This document shows, piece after piece, positions 22,258 through 33,486 of a stretch of DNA of 64,000 nucleotides. The stretch comes from Thelonectria olida (taxonomy: Eukaryota; Ascomycota; Sordariomycetes; Hypocreales; Nectriaceae): assembly GCA_020736575.1 (NCBI GenBank), contig JAGPYM010000043.1, forward strand, positions 12,501-76,500. Reading direction: 5' to 3'. The position numbers and the translations under genes were made by a program. Positions within the stretch are counted from its first letter, which is position 1. The number at the start of each line of letters is the position of its first letter. The notes below the pieces were generated by a model. The model had not been told where the DNA came from. It saw only the letters and a program-made list of their open reading frames with translations, and searched no databases.

Positions 22258-23997
22258 TCAGTTGCCGGTCGCATCCGCGAGTTGTTCCTTGAGACTCTTA
22301 ATCTCGGCACCAAACTTCTTCTTCAAATTGTCAAGCTCAATGTCTTGGGCATCGCGAACCTTGCCAAGATCGGTTCTTTGTTGTCGTAGATCCGCGATCG
22401 TCTTATCCTTATCGAGGATCGAGTCTTCTGCCGCAGCGAGATCATCCTTGGCATTCCTAAGTTCCCTCTGAACCTTCTTTAGCTGAGCCTCCAAGTCAGC
22501 AATCTTCTTCTTATACTCGTCGTTGTCCGCCTGCAGCTTCGAGTTGTGCTTCTCCTCCACTTCCAACTTGGCCTGGAGTTCGACGATCTGTGCGTTCAAT
22601 CTGATGACATTGGCGATCTCTGCCTTCAGGCGAGCCTCCGCATCTGCCTGAGCAAGAAGTGCTGCGTCCAACCGTTTCTGGAGGTCAGCCTTGGCAGCTC
22701 TCTCCTCTTCAAGTGCCTGGCGTGCCCCTGCAAGGGCCTTGTGGTCCTCCGCGTCGTGCGTACGGTCCTTGTCGGCCGCATCTAGGAGTCCTTCGATCTT
22801 CTTGTTGAGCTCTGCTTCCTTGGTCGCAGCTTCATCACGAGCGTCTGCAAGCTTCTTCTCCAAGTCGGCAGTCTTGGCCTTTTCGACGTCGAGATTGTTG
22901 GTTAGCGTCTTGACCTTGTCATTGAGCTCGCCGTTTTCAGACTTGGCAGCGTCGAGCTGCTGACCCCGTACATGGAAATCAGCGTCAAGCGCATGGTATC
23001 GCTATGTATCGTTAGCAAATGCTGCAACGGAAGGTGAGAAGAGCCAAGCTGCACCTCTGTGGCGTACTTGGCAAGGTAGCCAGCTTGATCGACAAAGGAA
23101 GCAGTGTGCGCCAACGTATCAACGAGAGTGCGGGGGAATGGCATCGGGTTCAGAACGCGAGGGAGAGAAGGCTGTGCCTGAGGAAGACGGACTTCCAATT
23201 CGGCTTTGTTCGGGGCCGCCTCTGGTGGGTTGAAGTCACTGGAAAACTACGTATTAGCGGCGCATAATGAAAGGAACGACTGAAGCTTACTGGGAATGGC
23301 GCTCAATGAGTGCCGAAAGAGTGAATTCACCAAGATCCTGGTCAGCCTCGGGCCCTTTCATGTGGACCGCAAGCTTCTCGGTCTTCTCATCCCAAGTGCA
23401 AGTCAGATCATAATAGGACTTGTAGGAGAACTTGACGCCATTGCCGGCTCCAGGCTCTAGCTTCTGGACCTCGTTACGGAATGATGGCGATTTCTCCTTT
23501 CCGGACCCGTCGCTTGTCCACTGCCAGAGAGAGAGCACGGGCTTGCCTTCACCAAAACCTTCTGGCACAATAAAAATGGCCATCTCGTTGCTTGCAAAGT
23601 GCACCCAGTTGATCTTGCCGGTCCAGATGCGTGCGGAGCCGGCAGACTGGTCGCCCTCGGACTGCCAGATGCGATCAAGAGTCATAGTGCTCTTATAGTT
23701 GGTAGGGTTTGCCATAGTGACATCAAGTTTGTCATAGACTTGCTGCGACGTGATTTCCCACGAGTAATAGTGGTGGGCAAAGGTAAACGTATCATCACCA
23801 CTTGGAGTCTTGGACACCTTGTTAATGACGAGGCTCTGGAACCAGTTAGGTTTCGTGACGCCCTTGGAATCAACCGTCCACTGGGAGAAGAAATAGGCGG
23901 TATCGCCAACGCGGACAGGGCCGTTGGGCAGGATGATGACGAAAGTCTCGTCTTGGGCATACTTCTGCCACTTGAGCTTCCCGCTGTAAATAAACAT
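22258..23997 (-). CDS. two beta-rich repeat domains plus long coiled coil
   Basis: Three exons on the minus strand: 23997-23291, 23238-23055 and 23001-22258 (1635 nt, 544 residues). Exon 1 (about 235 residues) contains two similar units of about 110 residues. Each starts with a short K-x-W-pattern strand (YSGKLKWQKYAQDETFVIIL versus WTGKINWVHFASNEMAIFIV), then a FSQW/LWQW strand, then a Phe/Tyr-rich strand ending in YYSWEIT versus YYDLTCTW. Exon 2 is a linker rich in Pro and Ala. Exon 3 is an almost continuous heptad coiled coil of about 240 residues rich in Ala, Lys, Glu, Asp and Leu. No signal peptide or membrane segment. I do not recognise the domain; the fold could be lectin-like or pore-former-like, but nothing proves it. 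TATAAAA on the minus strand at about 24131-24138 is a plausible promoter. Confidence 0.82.
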
Positions 23998-25746
23998 TGT
24001 GGCGGGCGGAGAGAGGAGAGAGCCGGGGGGAATGAAGTTCTGAGGAGTTAAGTTTGCGAGAAAGAGGATGCAAGCGCTGTTACTATGTTGAGTGACTGAA
24101 GAGCTCTGAGCTACGAGATGCCGGCGGGTATTTTATATCTTCAAAATCTACGATGGAATTTCGCCGTGGTCTTTCATTTCGAACGTCTTTTCAGTAGTGT
24201 CTGGTTTGCATTGCTAGCCACGAGCTGAGATGGCCAACTATCCTTGCCAAGGAATGCCAACGTAACAGTATTCCGCCCATCCAGATGCCTTGTGCTGTAG
24301 CGCTGCCAATGGAGAATCGGGTGTTATATCCATGCGATGTAACCTCGGCGATCGGCGGCATCGATTGGTGATAGACGGTGCCGATCGCTCCAGCTGGCCG
24401 GGCCTGTCCGTCCTCAATCGGCAAGATGCTGGGGAAAGAGGAGAGCTGACCGTCTCTCCGTGGCTAGCTGAAAGTCATGCCTCACATGTATGGTGAATGC
24501 TGACAGCACTTGACGAAGAGCCATTGAGAATTGACCAAGAAGCGTCACTCGTGACAGGGTGGCATCTTAGCGCCGACAGCAGCACGCAGCCTGGCCACCC
24601 ACGCGTAAGGCAGACAGACTATTGACAAGACGTCCTCGTAAGCTAGGCCGAAGCGGGCGGCTGACGTGGTCGGAGGGCCATCTGGGGACTCAACGAGGAG
24701 AAAAGAGCCATCCAGAAAAAGTGAGCGAATACCGCACTCTCCCGAGAATGGAGTAACTAGTTACATGTCGTCACCGAATTGCGAAAATGCTCTGTATCAT
24801 GCATAAGTACCTCCTTGCTTCCCTGGTGAAATGTTGAGTTAATTACTACGCGTTTTCCTTCACCGAATCTCCGTCATCAAGACTGCCCGTTCTCTTCTTT
24901 ATTTTAATCGTAAAGATTCCCTCCCGTTTTTTCATCTACGTGTAAATTAGCAACCCAACCGCAGTACCCCTGGGCTTTGGCGGCTTCTGTATTACTGGCG
25001 TCAGGAGCCATAACATTACATGTAAGCCCAGCAACCCCGTCAATTGGCCCGGGTTCTGCGTCAACACCAAGCATCTTTATTTTCCATCTTCTTAACGGCT
25101 TCCACGGTGTTTACGGGCAACTTGAATCACCTCACTTCTTAAATCTTGAAGTAAACAAGTAGCTAAACTAACCAACGCTCGCTGCACTTGGGGCTCCCAA
25201 GCCGGGTGCCCTGCTCCAAGTTGCAGGGGAAGAGCAAGAACATTGACACAGAAGAACTCGTGCATGCCGGGCTAGGCAGTATTTGATGTGTTTCTTCATG
25301 TTCCGGACGTGTCTCGTCTATTTCTATTGATTTCTAGCACTCATTCCTTTCTTTGTGTTGAATGGAATCCCCTACACCTCTCAACAGCCAACCCCGGACA
25401 ATTCCAGTTTCGCACTTGGTAGTATCGATCCCGTCAACCCGCTCACTTTTCGTACCCGGTAGATTGAGGACACTTTTTCCCGATCGATCATCGACACCGT
25501 GCTAGGATCCAGCAGATTTGGTGAAAACCATGTGGCTATTGTTAGGGTGCGGGGGAAACAAGCTCGAGAGAAACAACTAGTTATTAACTTGACTACCTTA
25601 TTCGCCACCTATTTTGGCTAATTTCGCTCTGCCCGTCGCAAGGAGATATCTCGATATACTAATAGATGAATGCGGGGTAGTTAGTGCAACTCTGGCTGGG
25701 CGATTGAATATGTAATCAGTTAAATCATCCCAGCTGTCCACCCTCC
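23998..25746. other. 1.7-kb intergenic region between divergent genes
   Basis: Contains the promoters of the coiled-coil gene (minus) and the membrane-protein gene (plus). Beyond the minus-strand TATA-like box at about 24131-24138 no motif stands out, and no frame looks coding. Confidence 0.4.
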
Positions 25747-26959
25747 ATGACGCACTTCTCGCCTTCTCACCTCCCACTTAATTCCCTCATGGCAGACGCG
25801 CCATCATCCCACGAGTTGAAGCCAACGAGCCCAGCCAGGCTAACGCTGGAAGCATGGTCGCAAGGCTTCATGGTTGGGGCCTTGGTTATCATGGCTGCCA
25901 TCACCCTCGCAAATATGCGGCGTGGCGTGTTGCTCCATAAACTCATTCTGATCGAGGTCAGTGCCATGTTCACCCTGAAGACACGCAGACCCGATTGCTT
26001 ACCGTGGCAAAAAGCTCGTCCTGGCTCTCCCTAACGGCTACTTCACCTTCTTCGAGCCTCCTGTTTGGGGTTGGTATCTCTCCTCAACTGCAGTGCTCCT
26101 GATCACATCCTGGACCATGCATAACATTATCGCATGGATGAAGAACAAGCCGTTCCTACCGCCAAGGGGCAACTTGATATATATTGGCACTATCATACTC
26201 GCCCAGCCATACTGGGTACTGGAGCTCTACGCGAACTTCACATATTATAATGGCATTAACAGCCGTCTTTTTGTTTCGACTAGGCCGTTTGAGGCCTTGT
26301 GCCGGTAAGACTTCCCTCTTGCATGATTTGCTTTCGTCTCTACTCACTTCTTTCAATTTAGCGACCCATGGTGGGTATTTACAACTGCCAACCTCTTTTG
26401 GAATGTTAAATATCGTTACGAGTTTGGCTTCATCGAGATCGTCCGAGTGTCCCCACGTTTCGGCATTTTACTCCTGAGCATGTGTCTCAGCCTCATCTTC
26501 ATCACCATCGACATTTTCTCCGTTACGCCCGTCCTCGCAATCGGCGGCATCAACCCCTTCTGGAAGTTTTCGCTTGTGTTTAAGTGCCTCACTGACACTA
26601 TCATCCTTGACGACTTTAAGACAGCCTTGGACAAGCTGAGCCGCCATAAAATGAATCAGATATACACACTCCCCTTCAGTTTCCGGAACAGCGATCTGGG
26701 ACCTCAGCGAATCCCTATGGATAGGAGGGGAGAGGAGGTTATCCCTTGTAATGAAAGCGATGTTATGGTGTCGATCGAGCAGATTGAAGAGATTCCTGTT
26801 GGCGCTGACTTGGGCATATCGACCGCGAGGGCACTTCCATATCCGCCCCCCATTGCGTCAACGCCTGTGTCAATGGACGCTGTGAGAAAGGGGGATGGCG
26901 GGAAGAAAGGATTAACTGTTAGCAAGTCTCTATGCGCGAAATGTGCGTCAAGTCTGTAA
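25747..26959 (+). CDS. conserved multi-spanning fungal membrane protein of unknown function
   Basis: Three exons: 25747-25956, 26015-26304 and 26362-26959 (365 residues); introns of 58 and 57 nt. About six or seven hydrophobic helices are visible (GFMVGALVIMAAITLA, WYLSSTAVLLITSW, LIYIGTIILAQPYWVLELYA, WWVFTTANLFW, FGILLLSMCLSLIFITIDIF, INPFWKFSLVFKCLTDTIIL). Loop motifs MHNIIAWMK, STRPFEALCRDPWW and NVKYRYEFGF look strongly constrained. They match, from memory, a widespread uncharacterised ascomycete family sometimes labelled integral membrane protein. The last 120 residues are a polar cytoplasmic-looking tail. ATG 25789 is an alternative start that removes 14 residues. No transport or receptor role can be assigned. 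Confidence 0.8.
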
Positions 26960-27072
26960 GGGTGACCTGAGGCGAGAGAGTAAAGTTCGCACTCTCGAGA
27001 TATGGGAAGCTAACTGGTCTGTAAGCCCTTAGAGAGTTGCACTTTCTTCAAGAATATAATTTCCGTTTGATC

Positions 27073-30027
27073 TTAAACCCCAAAATGAACGTAGGGAACC
27101 CATTGCAGTGCTCTTCCTTCTCTATCATCCTCTTCGTCGTACAAAATCACATGCCTGGGTAATTCGAAAGGCATCTCCTCCCCAGTTGCTGGTGCCTTCT
27201 CTGTCTTTCTTAGCTTTCTATCCGCAGCTTCTTCTGACGCCCTTAGCCAGCGATTTCGAAGTTCTCTCAGAGCGTTGTGTAGCCCTCGACACACAGATTC
27301 GTCTGTCATTCCCCCACCCCTCATACCAGTATATGTAAGCCTAGCTGCATCTACGCAGAGCTCATCATTGACCTCCCATAGTGTGCCGACTACATGACGA
27401 AATCCGGCTAGCTGGCATGCGCTAACTAAGTGAATGCTCTCATCTAAGAACTTCTCCGAGGTGACCTGACAAGTTCCACATGCCGACAGATAGGCAAGGA
27501 ATGGTGAGTTCTCGGAGATATTCATCTCCAAGAGGTCGTTCACCGTCAACGGTTCGCGCGTCTTGTCTCCCAAAAGCAAATAGCTCATAAGCGGATCATC
27601 GTGCGTGTATCCATGGCTAGCAAAATGAAATATTTGGCAGCTTGGCAAATAAGGCACGATGTCGTCTTTCCGTTGTCCTGGCTCGACGAGACTGAAGGTC
27701 ATTGATTTCAGTAGAGTATGCAGCATTGTAATCTCTTTTTGCGCAAATGGGAGAGTTGATAAACACGTCCCCGGGGTTTCCTGCATAGCAACAAGCAGCG
27801 CACTGGATGAGCCTGGGGAGCCGTTTCCTGGTGGATTGCGTCGACGGCCGCGAATTATTGCCATGATAGATGAGCTGTAAGACGACATGACCCTATCTAG
27901 GACTGTTTCATCAGAGCCCTTCCTGTGGTATCCAGCGGCGTGAAGAGGGAATTTGCACAGCGGGCCGGTGGGAATCCACCAGATGCGTGGCCAGTCTACA
28001 CCTGAAGGGGTCTCTGTGAACCCTAAGGCATGCAGAACAGGCTGAGAAACGACATCCCAGAGCCATTCCAAGATGTCTGGGCTGCCCAGGTTGGCGCCTT
28101 CAGCCTTTTTATTCAGATCTGCCATATCGAGCTTAGGGAGAGAGATGTGGTGTAATTTATGTTGTTCGACGAGTATTGCATCGCAGCGGTATTTGGTAGT
28201 GTTGATAATAACAATTGGGCCATAAACTGCGGCAGCTCGTATGCTTGTCTCGCTTGGTGACGTTAGGAAGTCTTCGAACCCTGGCTGATTACGAATCTCG
28301 ATAATTAATCGATCAATCTCGTTGCTGGCTTCAAAATGCTGATATGGGAGACTTCGCGTGGCATGATTTTGATAATCGTGTCGAAGGTGCTCATGGGTCT
28401 CTAACTGCTGTAGTTCGTTTCGAAAACGGATGAATTGTTCTGCCAGATGAGGACATGTCTTCCGCAACTCCGAGAGATCCGTTCTCAAGTCCATGAGAGA
28501 CGTGGCAAGAACCCCACGACCTTTTTCTAGAAGATCCAGAGCATCGAGTGGCCCTTTGCCCACCTGTAGCGAGACTGCTGCTGCTTCTGACGCGAAACCA
28601 ACCATTAACCAGCTGTTGAGCAAATGCTGCTTGTCGGGAACTTGCTGGGATCGCAGCATGAGTTGAGGAATGAGATTTATACCGACGTGTAGAGCACCAT
28701 AAGCCTGAGTCCAGTCCGAAGTCCCTGCGGAGATTTCGAGAATGGATCTACTCGCGCCGATTCGAGCCTGGATGGACTCGTGGGATTGCCGCATGACAGC
28801 CTGGAAGCATGACAGAGCCTCTTGCAGGTCATTCGAAGCTCCCGTGAGCCTGTGTCTCCAGTGTAGTAGTGTGCCAAGACTTGCGCGGTAATTTCGGGGT
28901 TTCGCATTCGAGTCGCTCGCTCCCGTTGTGTTCTCAAATTGAATGGTCTTGTCTAATGTAGGGAAATCTGTCGGTGCCAGAAGGATCTGATTGTCAATCG
29001 AATTGACGGCTGCCTTTTCAAGCCGAATAGCTTCATCTAGATCCGGTATAGCTCTCGATCTTTGAAATCTCTGCCTCATAGCTCTTGAAAGAGAATGAAG
29101 ATATATTCTTCGATCGGCATCAACTTGATTGGTTGCGTTGACAACTTCTCTCAGATGGTAAATAGCTTCTCTCAAGTACGCTTCATCTTCGCTTGCCTCG
29201 TACTTTTCCAAGAGTAGATATCCAAGGCTGTGAAAGTGTTTTCGGCAAGTCCTCTCATTAACAACTTCGTTGGAGACTTCCTTGTTCAAGCTCAAGGCCT
29301 CATCTAGGTCAGCAACAGATTTCGTTCGTTCGTACCTCAAACATAGCGCATCTATGAGATCCGGGACATCGTGTAGCCTGTTAAGATGATGTTCTGAGGC
29401 TTCGCCGAGGACCTCACGCCTAATGTGTATGCCCTCTTCCAAATCAACCATGGCGTTTGTTCGCTCGTATTTTTGCAGAAGCTTTTTCGCCAGATTTCGG
29501 AGAGAGATTCGCTGGTCAGGGTCGTCTTTTGGGGTTGCTTCGACTGCCAATCGCGCAAATTGGACTGACTCCTCGTAATCGACCACTAAATGCGTTATAT
29601 CCCGAGCTTTGGTATCGAAGTGTTCTGAAAGTCCACCAAGGCATTCAGCCCGAAGAGGATGGCCTTCTGGAGTTGAGTCGATGATTGCTCGCCCAACCTC
29701 AATAGCTTCTTCAATGTCGGCCAACTCTCCTGTCTTCCAGGCCTTTATGTTCAGCTTAATCCGGAGATCATCCAGACAAGCCACTCGATCAGGGTGATCC
29801 TCTGGGATCGCATCGAGGTTGGCTCGATAGAGTCGAATGGCGTCATCTATTCCAACCCATCTAGCATGAAGAAGAATAGTGGAGGAGGGATATGGGATGG
29901 CTGGGAGCAAGCCTGGGAGAAATTGCCTGACAACCTTTGTTATCAGATATGGCCGCTTCAATATCTCCTTGGTCGCAGACCAGTAAGAGTAGACAGAGCG
30001 CCATATTGCCGTAGACTTAAAATCCAT
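27073..30027 (-). CDS. TPR-CHAT protein (caspase-like protease family)
   Basis: Intronless, 984 residues from ATG 30027; the frame stays open to 30144 without another ATG, so an upstream exon is possible. The first 500 residues are degenerate 40-60-residue helical repeats with DLDEAI, DLEEGI and ADLDEALSL blocks, the pattern of fungal TPR arrays. The C-terminal third is a CHAT domain. FHFASHGYTHDDPLMSYLLL carries the catalytic His (residue 805, codon 27613-27615). LSACGTCQV carries the catalytic Cys (residue 850, codon 27478-27480). A downstream HLVSACQLAGFRHVVGTLWE block is typical of the family. Both catalytic residues are present, so the protease may be active. CHAT proteases in other organisms cleave specific partners, including gasdermins in some bacteria. 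In fungi TPR-CHAT proteins are common and mostly uncharacterised. No target can be identified from sequence alone. Confidence 0.88.
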   Translation of the reverse strand: MDFKSTAIWRSVYSYWSATKEILKRPYLITKVVRQFLPGLLPAIPYPSSTILLHARWVGIDDAIRLYRANLDAIPEDHPDRVACLDDLRIKLNIKAWKTGELADIEEAIEVGRAIIDSTPEGHPLRAECLGGLSEHFDTKARDITHLVVDYEESVQFARLAVEATPKDDPDQRISLRNLAKKLLQKYERTNAMVDLEEGIHIRREVLGEASEHHLNRLHDVPDLIDALCLRYERTKSVADLDEALSLNKEVSNEVVNERTCRKHFHSLGYLLLEKYEASEDEAYLREAIYHLREVVNATNQVDADRRIYLHSLSRAMRQRFQRSRAIPDLDEAIRLEKAAVNSIDNQILLAPTDFPTLDKTIQFENTTGASDSNAKPRNYRASLGTLLHWRHRLTGASNDLQEALSCFQAVMRQSHESIQARIGASRSILEISAGTSDWTQAYGALHVGINLIPQLMLRSQQVPDKQHLLNSWLMVGFASEAAAVSLQVGKGPLDALDLLEKGRGVLATSLMDLRTDLSELRKTCPHLAEQFIRFRNELQQLETHEHLRHDYQNHATRSLPYQHFEASNEIDRLIIEIRNQPGFEDFLTSPSETSIRAAAVYGPIVIINTTKYRCDAILVEQHKLHHISLPKLDMADLNKKAEGANLGSPDILEWLWDVVSQPVLHALGFTETPSGVDWPRIWWIPTGPLCKFPLHAAGYHRKGSDETVLDRVMSSYSSSIMAIIRGRRRNPPGNGSPGSSSALLVAMQETPGTCLSTLPFAQKEITMLHTLLKSMTFSLVEPGQRKDDIVPYLPSCQIFHFASHGYTHDDPLMSYLLLGDKTREPLTVNDLLEMNISENSPFLAYLSACGTCQVTSEKFLDESIHLVSACQLAGFRHVVGTLWEVNDELCVDAARLTYTGMRGGGMTDESVCRGLHNALRELRNRWLRASEEAADRKLRKTEKAPATGEEMPFELPRHVILYDEEDDREGRALQWVPYVHFGV

Positions 30028-30451
30028 TCGGCAGTAGCCACAGTATCGATGAGCGACGAAAATGCCGGGTGGATTGTCGACGGCAATCTGTTTCCTTCTT
30101 TTTGTTTTGGGCTGAGACAATTGATCTTCTGGCCGCACAGCCACGATCTTAGCTCAGCAAGCGGGGGAGGGTTGCCACATGCTGACTTGGGAGCGCATAA
30201 AGATGTGGTCAATAGGCTGAACGCCATCACGCATCGGTGGGGATTACAAGCGGGAGAGTTCCCTTGCTCCAAGACAATCGCCTTGAGCGGGATTGTGCGT
30301 CCATGTAGTGAACATTGCTAGGAAAGCGTTACGACCAGTGGGTATCATTGTAATCATTGGGAATGACTGTGCAGTTGGATGGCTGTGGCTTTCGAGAATC
30401 TGATTCTGTGTCCTGGCTCCCGAGCACTCCTTCGTCTATGCCCATGGCCTG
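30028..30451. other. intergenic, possible upstream exon of the CHAT gene
   Basis: The CHAT frame continues open to 30144 without an ATG, so a short 5' exon or longer N-terminus may lie here. The 3' flank of the dehydrogenase gene occupies the right side. Otherwise nothing seen. Confidence 0.35.
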
Positions 30452-31596
30452 TCACAACTGCGCTTTATAATCTTCTTCTGTCGCTGAGATCTTGAAAACA
30501 TACTTGGTCGCACTCGCTTTCCCACGTTTCAAATTTTGCAAGGCAGACTCAATGCCCCTTAAGCCCCCAGGAACCACCTGAAAGGGATGGCCACGTAGCC
30601 AGCCTTTTAGCAAACCCCTTGCAAAGAACCTGTACATAACAGCTCCAAAGTCCTCGTCATTCAAATCTCCCACAAGCTTCCTCTCGCCCTTAAGTCCTGG
30701 ATAATCGGGTGAGTGCACCTTCCCAACCTGCGTGTAAGAGATGTCAATACTGGGGGGGACACCTTCGTACGTCTTGCGTGCGATGACCACGGTCATCTTT
30801 CCAACCTGAGAGTCCATGACTTTTGCTAAATTCTGGTAGCTGCCTTGGCTGCTCACAGCATCGAAGGCGTACTGTAGCTTTTCGTCAGTTTCTAGCGCAG
30901 CCCGCAAGCCGGCAACAACGGCATCGTTGCCGCTGCGATGATCAACGATCGTATCGCCCTTGGACCGATCAATCAAGGTCTCGACAAATGGACTGCCTTG
31001 CCCGGCCACACAGATCAACGGATGAATGTTCGATAGAGAAGCCAACTTTATAGCGAATGCACCCACGGCGCTGGAGGCTCCATAGATTGCCAGAGGGAGT
31101 CGTTCTTGAACAGGCAGCCACGGAAGGGGTAGCCCGAGTCGCTGGTACAGTCCCACGGCGGCCGTCATGCCCGCCAAGGGAATAGTGGCCGCTTCTTCGA
31201 AGCTGACATGTTGAGGGATGTGAAATGTCGTGTCTGCGCGTCCGACTGCGTATTCGCCATAGCTTCCATGCAGGCTCAGCATCTCATGAAAGCTGGCGAC
31301 CCTATCTCCAGGGCGGAACTCGGCAACGTTGCTTCCAACCGAATGCACGACGCCGGCAATGTCGTCACCTTGATTGAGGCCAGGAACTATTATGTGAGAG
31401 CATTAGTTGGCCAGTTCCATCGTGTTGATTAGGCGGCGAATCGGAGACACTCACATCGCTCAGCCATTGCCCAGTCTTTCGGATTTGACCCACTGACGTG
31501 CACCTTGATTATGAGGTAGTCAGGACTCGGGATTGAGGGGATATCGACATCTTGAATTGTGACTTTGAGATCTCTCGAAACGATCGCTTCTTTCAT
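30452..31596 (-). CDS. medium-chain (zinc-type/quinone-type) alcohol dehydrogenase family protein
   Basis: Two exons on the minus strand, 31596-31455 and 31386-30452 (1077 nt, 358 residues). The 68-nt intron (GTGAGT...AATAG) splits an Arg-Phe junction. The N-terminus has a GroES-like fold: VSGSNPKDWAMAER, then GLNQGDDIAGVV, FRPGDRVASF and GSYGEYAV. The Rossmann half contains IPLAGMTAAVGLYQ and the nucleotide-binding loop YGASSAVGAFAIKLAS. The Cys and His ligands of true zinc ADHs are not visible at their usual places, so it fits the zinc-free enoyl-reductase or quinone-oxidoreductase branch common in fungi (toxD-like). Probably a soluble NADPH-dependent reductase; substrate unknown. Intact. 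Confidence 0.88.
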
Positions 31597-32583
31597 TTTG
31601 ATGAATATTGAGTTTCAGTGGCTGGCGAGGGGAGAAAACAGCAGACATTCACATACCTGTGAGAGTTTTCAATTCTCAACACCGGCAGCTTCGGTTGGTG
31701 GGCGGGAACGGAGTTGGAGTCCTATGGGCCGTAATCACGCCGAGCGTCCGGAAAGCCGAGTCGAGCTTTGTTCCGGCGGGATGCAACGCGGCATGCTCGA
31801 CTCCTCAAAACCGCCCGTAAGGCTGTGCTGGAAAACTACAGCTTAACGGCCAAGGAGCATGACGGTTAAGCACTGGGGTGTTTCAAATCAGCTTGGAGGT
31901 GTTACATCACGTCCCCCAGAAAAGATCTACAGACACGCGAGCACTTGTCCATTCGAGGTGGGGATCACTGTCCTTTTGGCCTCTCTCAAAGCTCACCGGA
32001 CCTGAAGCACATTATTGGTGGCTTTGATTGCCGGATCATCATTTGCACATGCAGGCACTGTAGGACTTCATGATCGCCGAGGAGTCTTCTACAGATCATC
32101 CGGACGCTGACAAATGGTTTGCCAGCTAGACAACTCCATGATCTCGACCCCAGAGTCTGAGCGACCTAATCGGTCGTCCCAATCTACCAATCATAAGCCC
32201 CTTGGCCACCAGTTCAGAGCGCAAACAGCTACGTGTCGCCAGAAAGATCAAGACGTCTCAGACTACCTAGTCGCACGATGGAGGGTAGAAGAGCATTCCT
32301 TCGCGCTTCAGACACTTTTCTAGGCGCCGGCATTTATGCGTATTCAAGCTTCATTTGATTACAAATTGGGATTGCAGAGGCTGACAGCCATCGCAGCGTC
32401 GTAATAGTGTCACCATGGCGTCAGATCACCCCCGCACATTCCTCTGATCCAGATTAGCCGTTATGAACAAGTACTTATCTATCCGCAAAGTCTCTTTAAT
32501 TGAAAAATAGGATTGTGTGCTACAACGCTGTTGCTTCTGTACCACGGAGCCGTAGAGTTCTTACATCAAGAAGCGTTGTCAAG
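31597..32583. other. intergenic between divergent genes
   Basis: About 1 kb shared by the dehydrogenase promoter (minus) and the hemerythrin gene (plus). Short frames exist, none with protein-like features. Confidence 0.4.
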
Positions 32584-33486
32584 ATGCGGACTGGCACACC
32601 AGCGTCTAAGCCATGGGCAGATAAGCCACTCGCGCTTATCCCAACGCCCAAGTATGTTACCAAAAAGGTACGTGTATGTACCGACTGTTTTAGCAGGGCA
32701 CTTTCTAACGATATGAATAGCATGACATGTGGACCTCGGGAGCTAGTCATATGTGCAATGTCCACAATGCAATCTTTCGCGGATACAACTCCATCTACCT
32801 CCAAGCTCCCCACGTCGGGGAATCTGACAAGACGGCTTTTCTAGGCTATTGTCGCACGTGGTGCAAGTTTGTCATGACCCATGCGGCAGAAGAAGAGGGC
32901 GGTCTATTCCCGGAAGCGGAGAAGTTGCTTGACGAGAATGTGTTCGAGCATTCGCATGAAGAGCATGGTAGGCCCTAGCTATGCCAAGTTCCATTCACTT
33001 TGGGTGTTGATCAAGTCGTCAGACGCTTTCATGCCGCAGTTGGAGGCATTCTAGAATTACTTGGAGACCCTGAGAGATGCCTCTGAGCTATCATCGGAAA
33101 AGATGCTCTCTCTTATGTCTGCTTTTGAGCAGCCATTTGAAGAGCATTTCCGAAAAGAAATCGACGTCATCGCCTCACTGTCTTCTCATCCCAATAGTCC
33201 CGAGGAAGGTACTCAGGAGCAGATCACGGCCAAAGCAAAGTTTAACAGTTGGGGCACGAATTCGGTGATTCACGGTGGCATCTCAGACGTGCTCATGTTT
33301 TTTTTGTTCAATTTGGATAGAGATATCGAACAAGGTAGCTGGAAAGACTGGCCAGAGATTCCAGGGCCGATCCGGTGGCTTCTTCCTAGGACAGTGGGAA
33401 GCTGGCACAGCGGATGGTGGAAGTTTGCCAGTTGCGACGCCAATGGAAGACGCAAGGAGTTGTATTTGCCTCGAACCGAGACCTGA
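32584..33486 (+). pseudogene. hemerythrin-domain protein with in-frame TAG
   Basis: Three exons, 32584-32667, 32721-32967 and 33023-33486, with good GT-AG introns. The sequence is a fungal HHE-cation-binding/hemerythrin protein. HNAIFRGYNSIYLQ, then CKFVMTHAAEEEGGLFPEAE and HSHEEHDAF supply the usual His/Glu metal-ligand pattern. FEEHFRKEIDVI follows in exon 3. A later hydrophobic segment (GGISDVLMFFLFNL) and a Trp-rich C-terminus match the family. A TAG codon (33052-33054) sits eleven codons into exon 3, between LEAF and NYLETLRD; no alternative acceptor restores the frame. Either the gene is newly dead, the stop is read through, or one base is wrong. The family binds di-iron and senses or carries O2 or NO. 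Confidence 0.72.

Noticed and set aside
22226..22963. Plus-strand frames rich in Ser, Leu and Ala opposite the coiled-coil gene
   Set aside because: They are antisense shadows of an Ala/Lys/Glu heptad sequence whose minus-strand reading splices cleanly into a 544-residue protein.
23599..24051. 150-codon plus-strand frame
   Set aside because: Fully antisense to exon 1 of the two-domain protein, with no domain and poor codon use.
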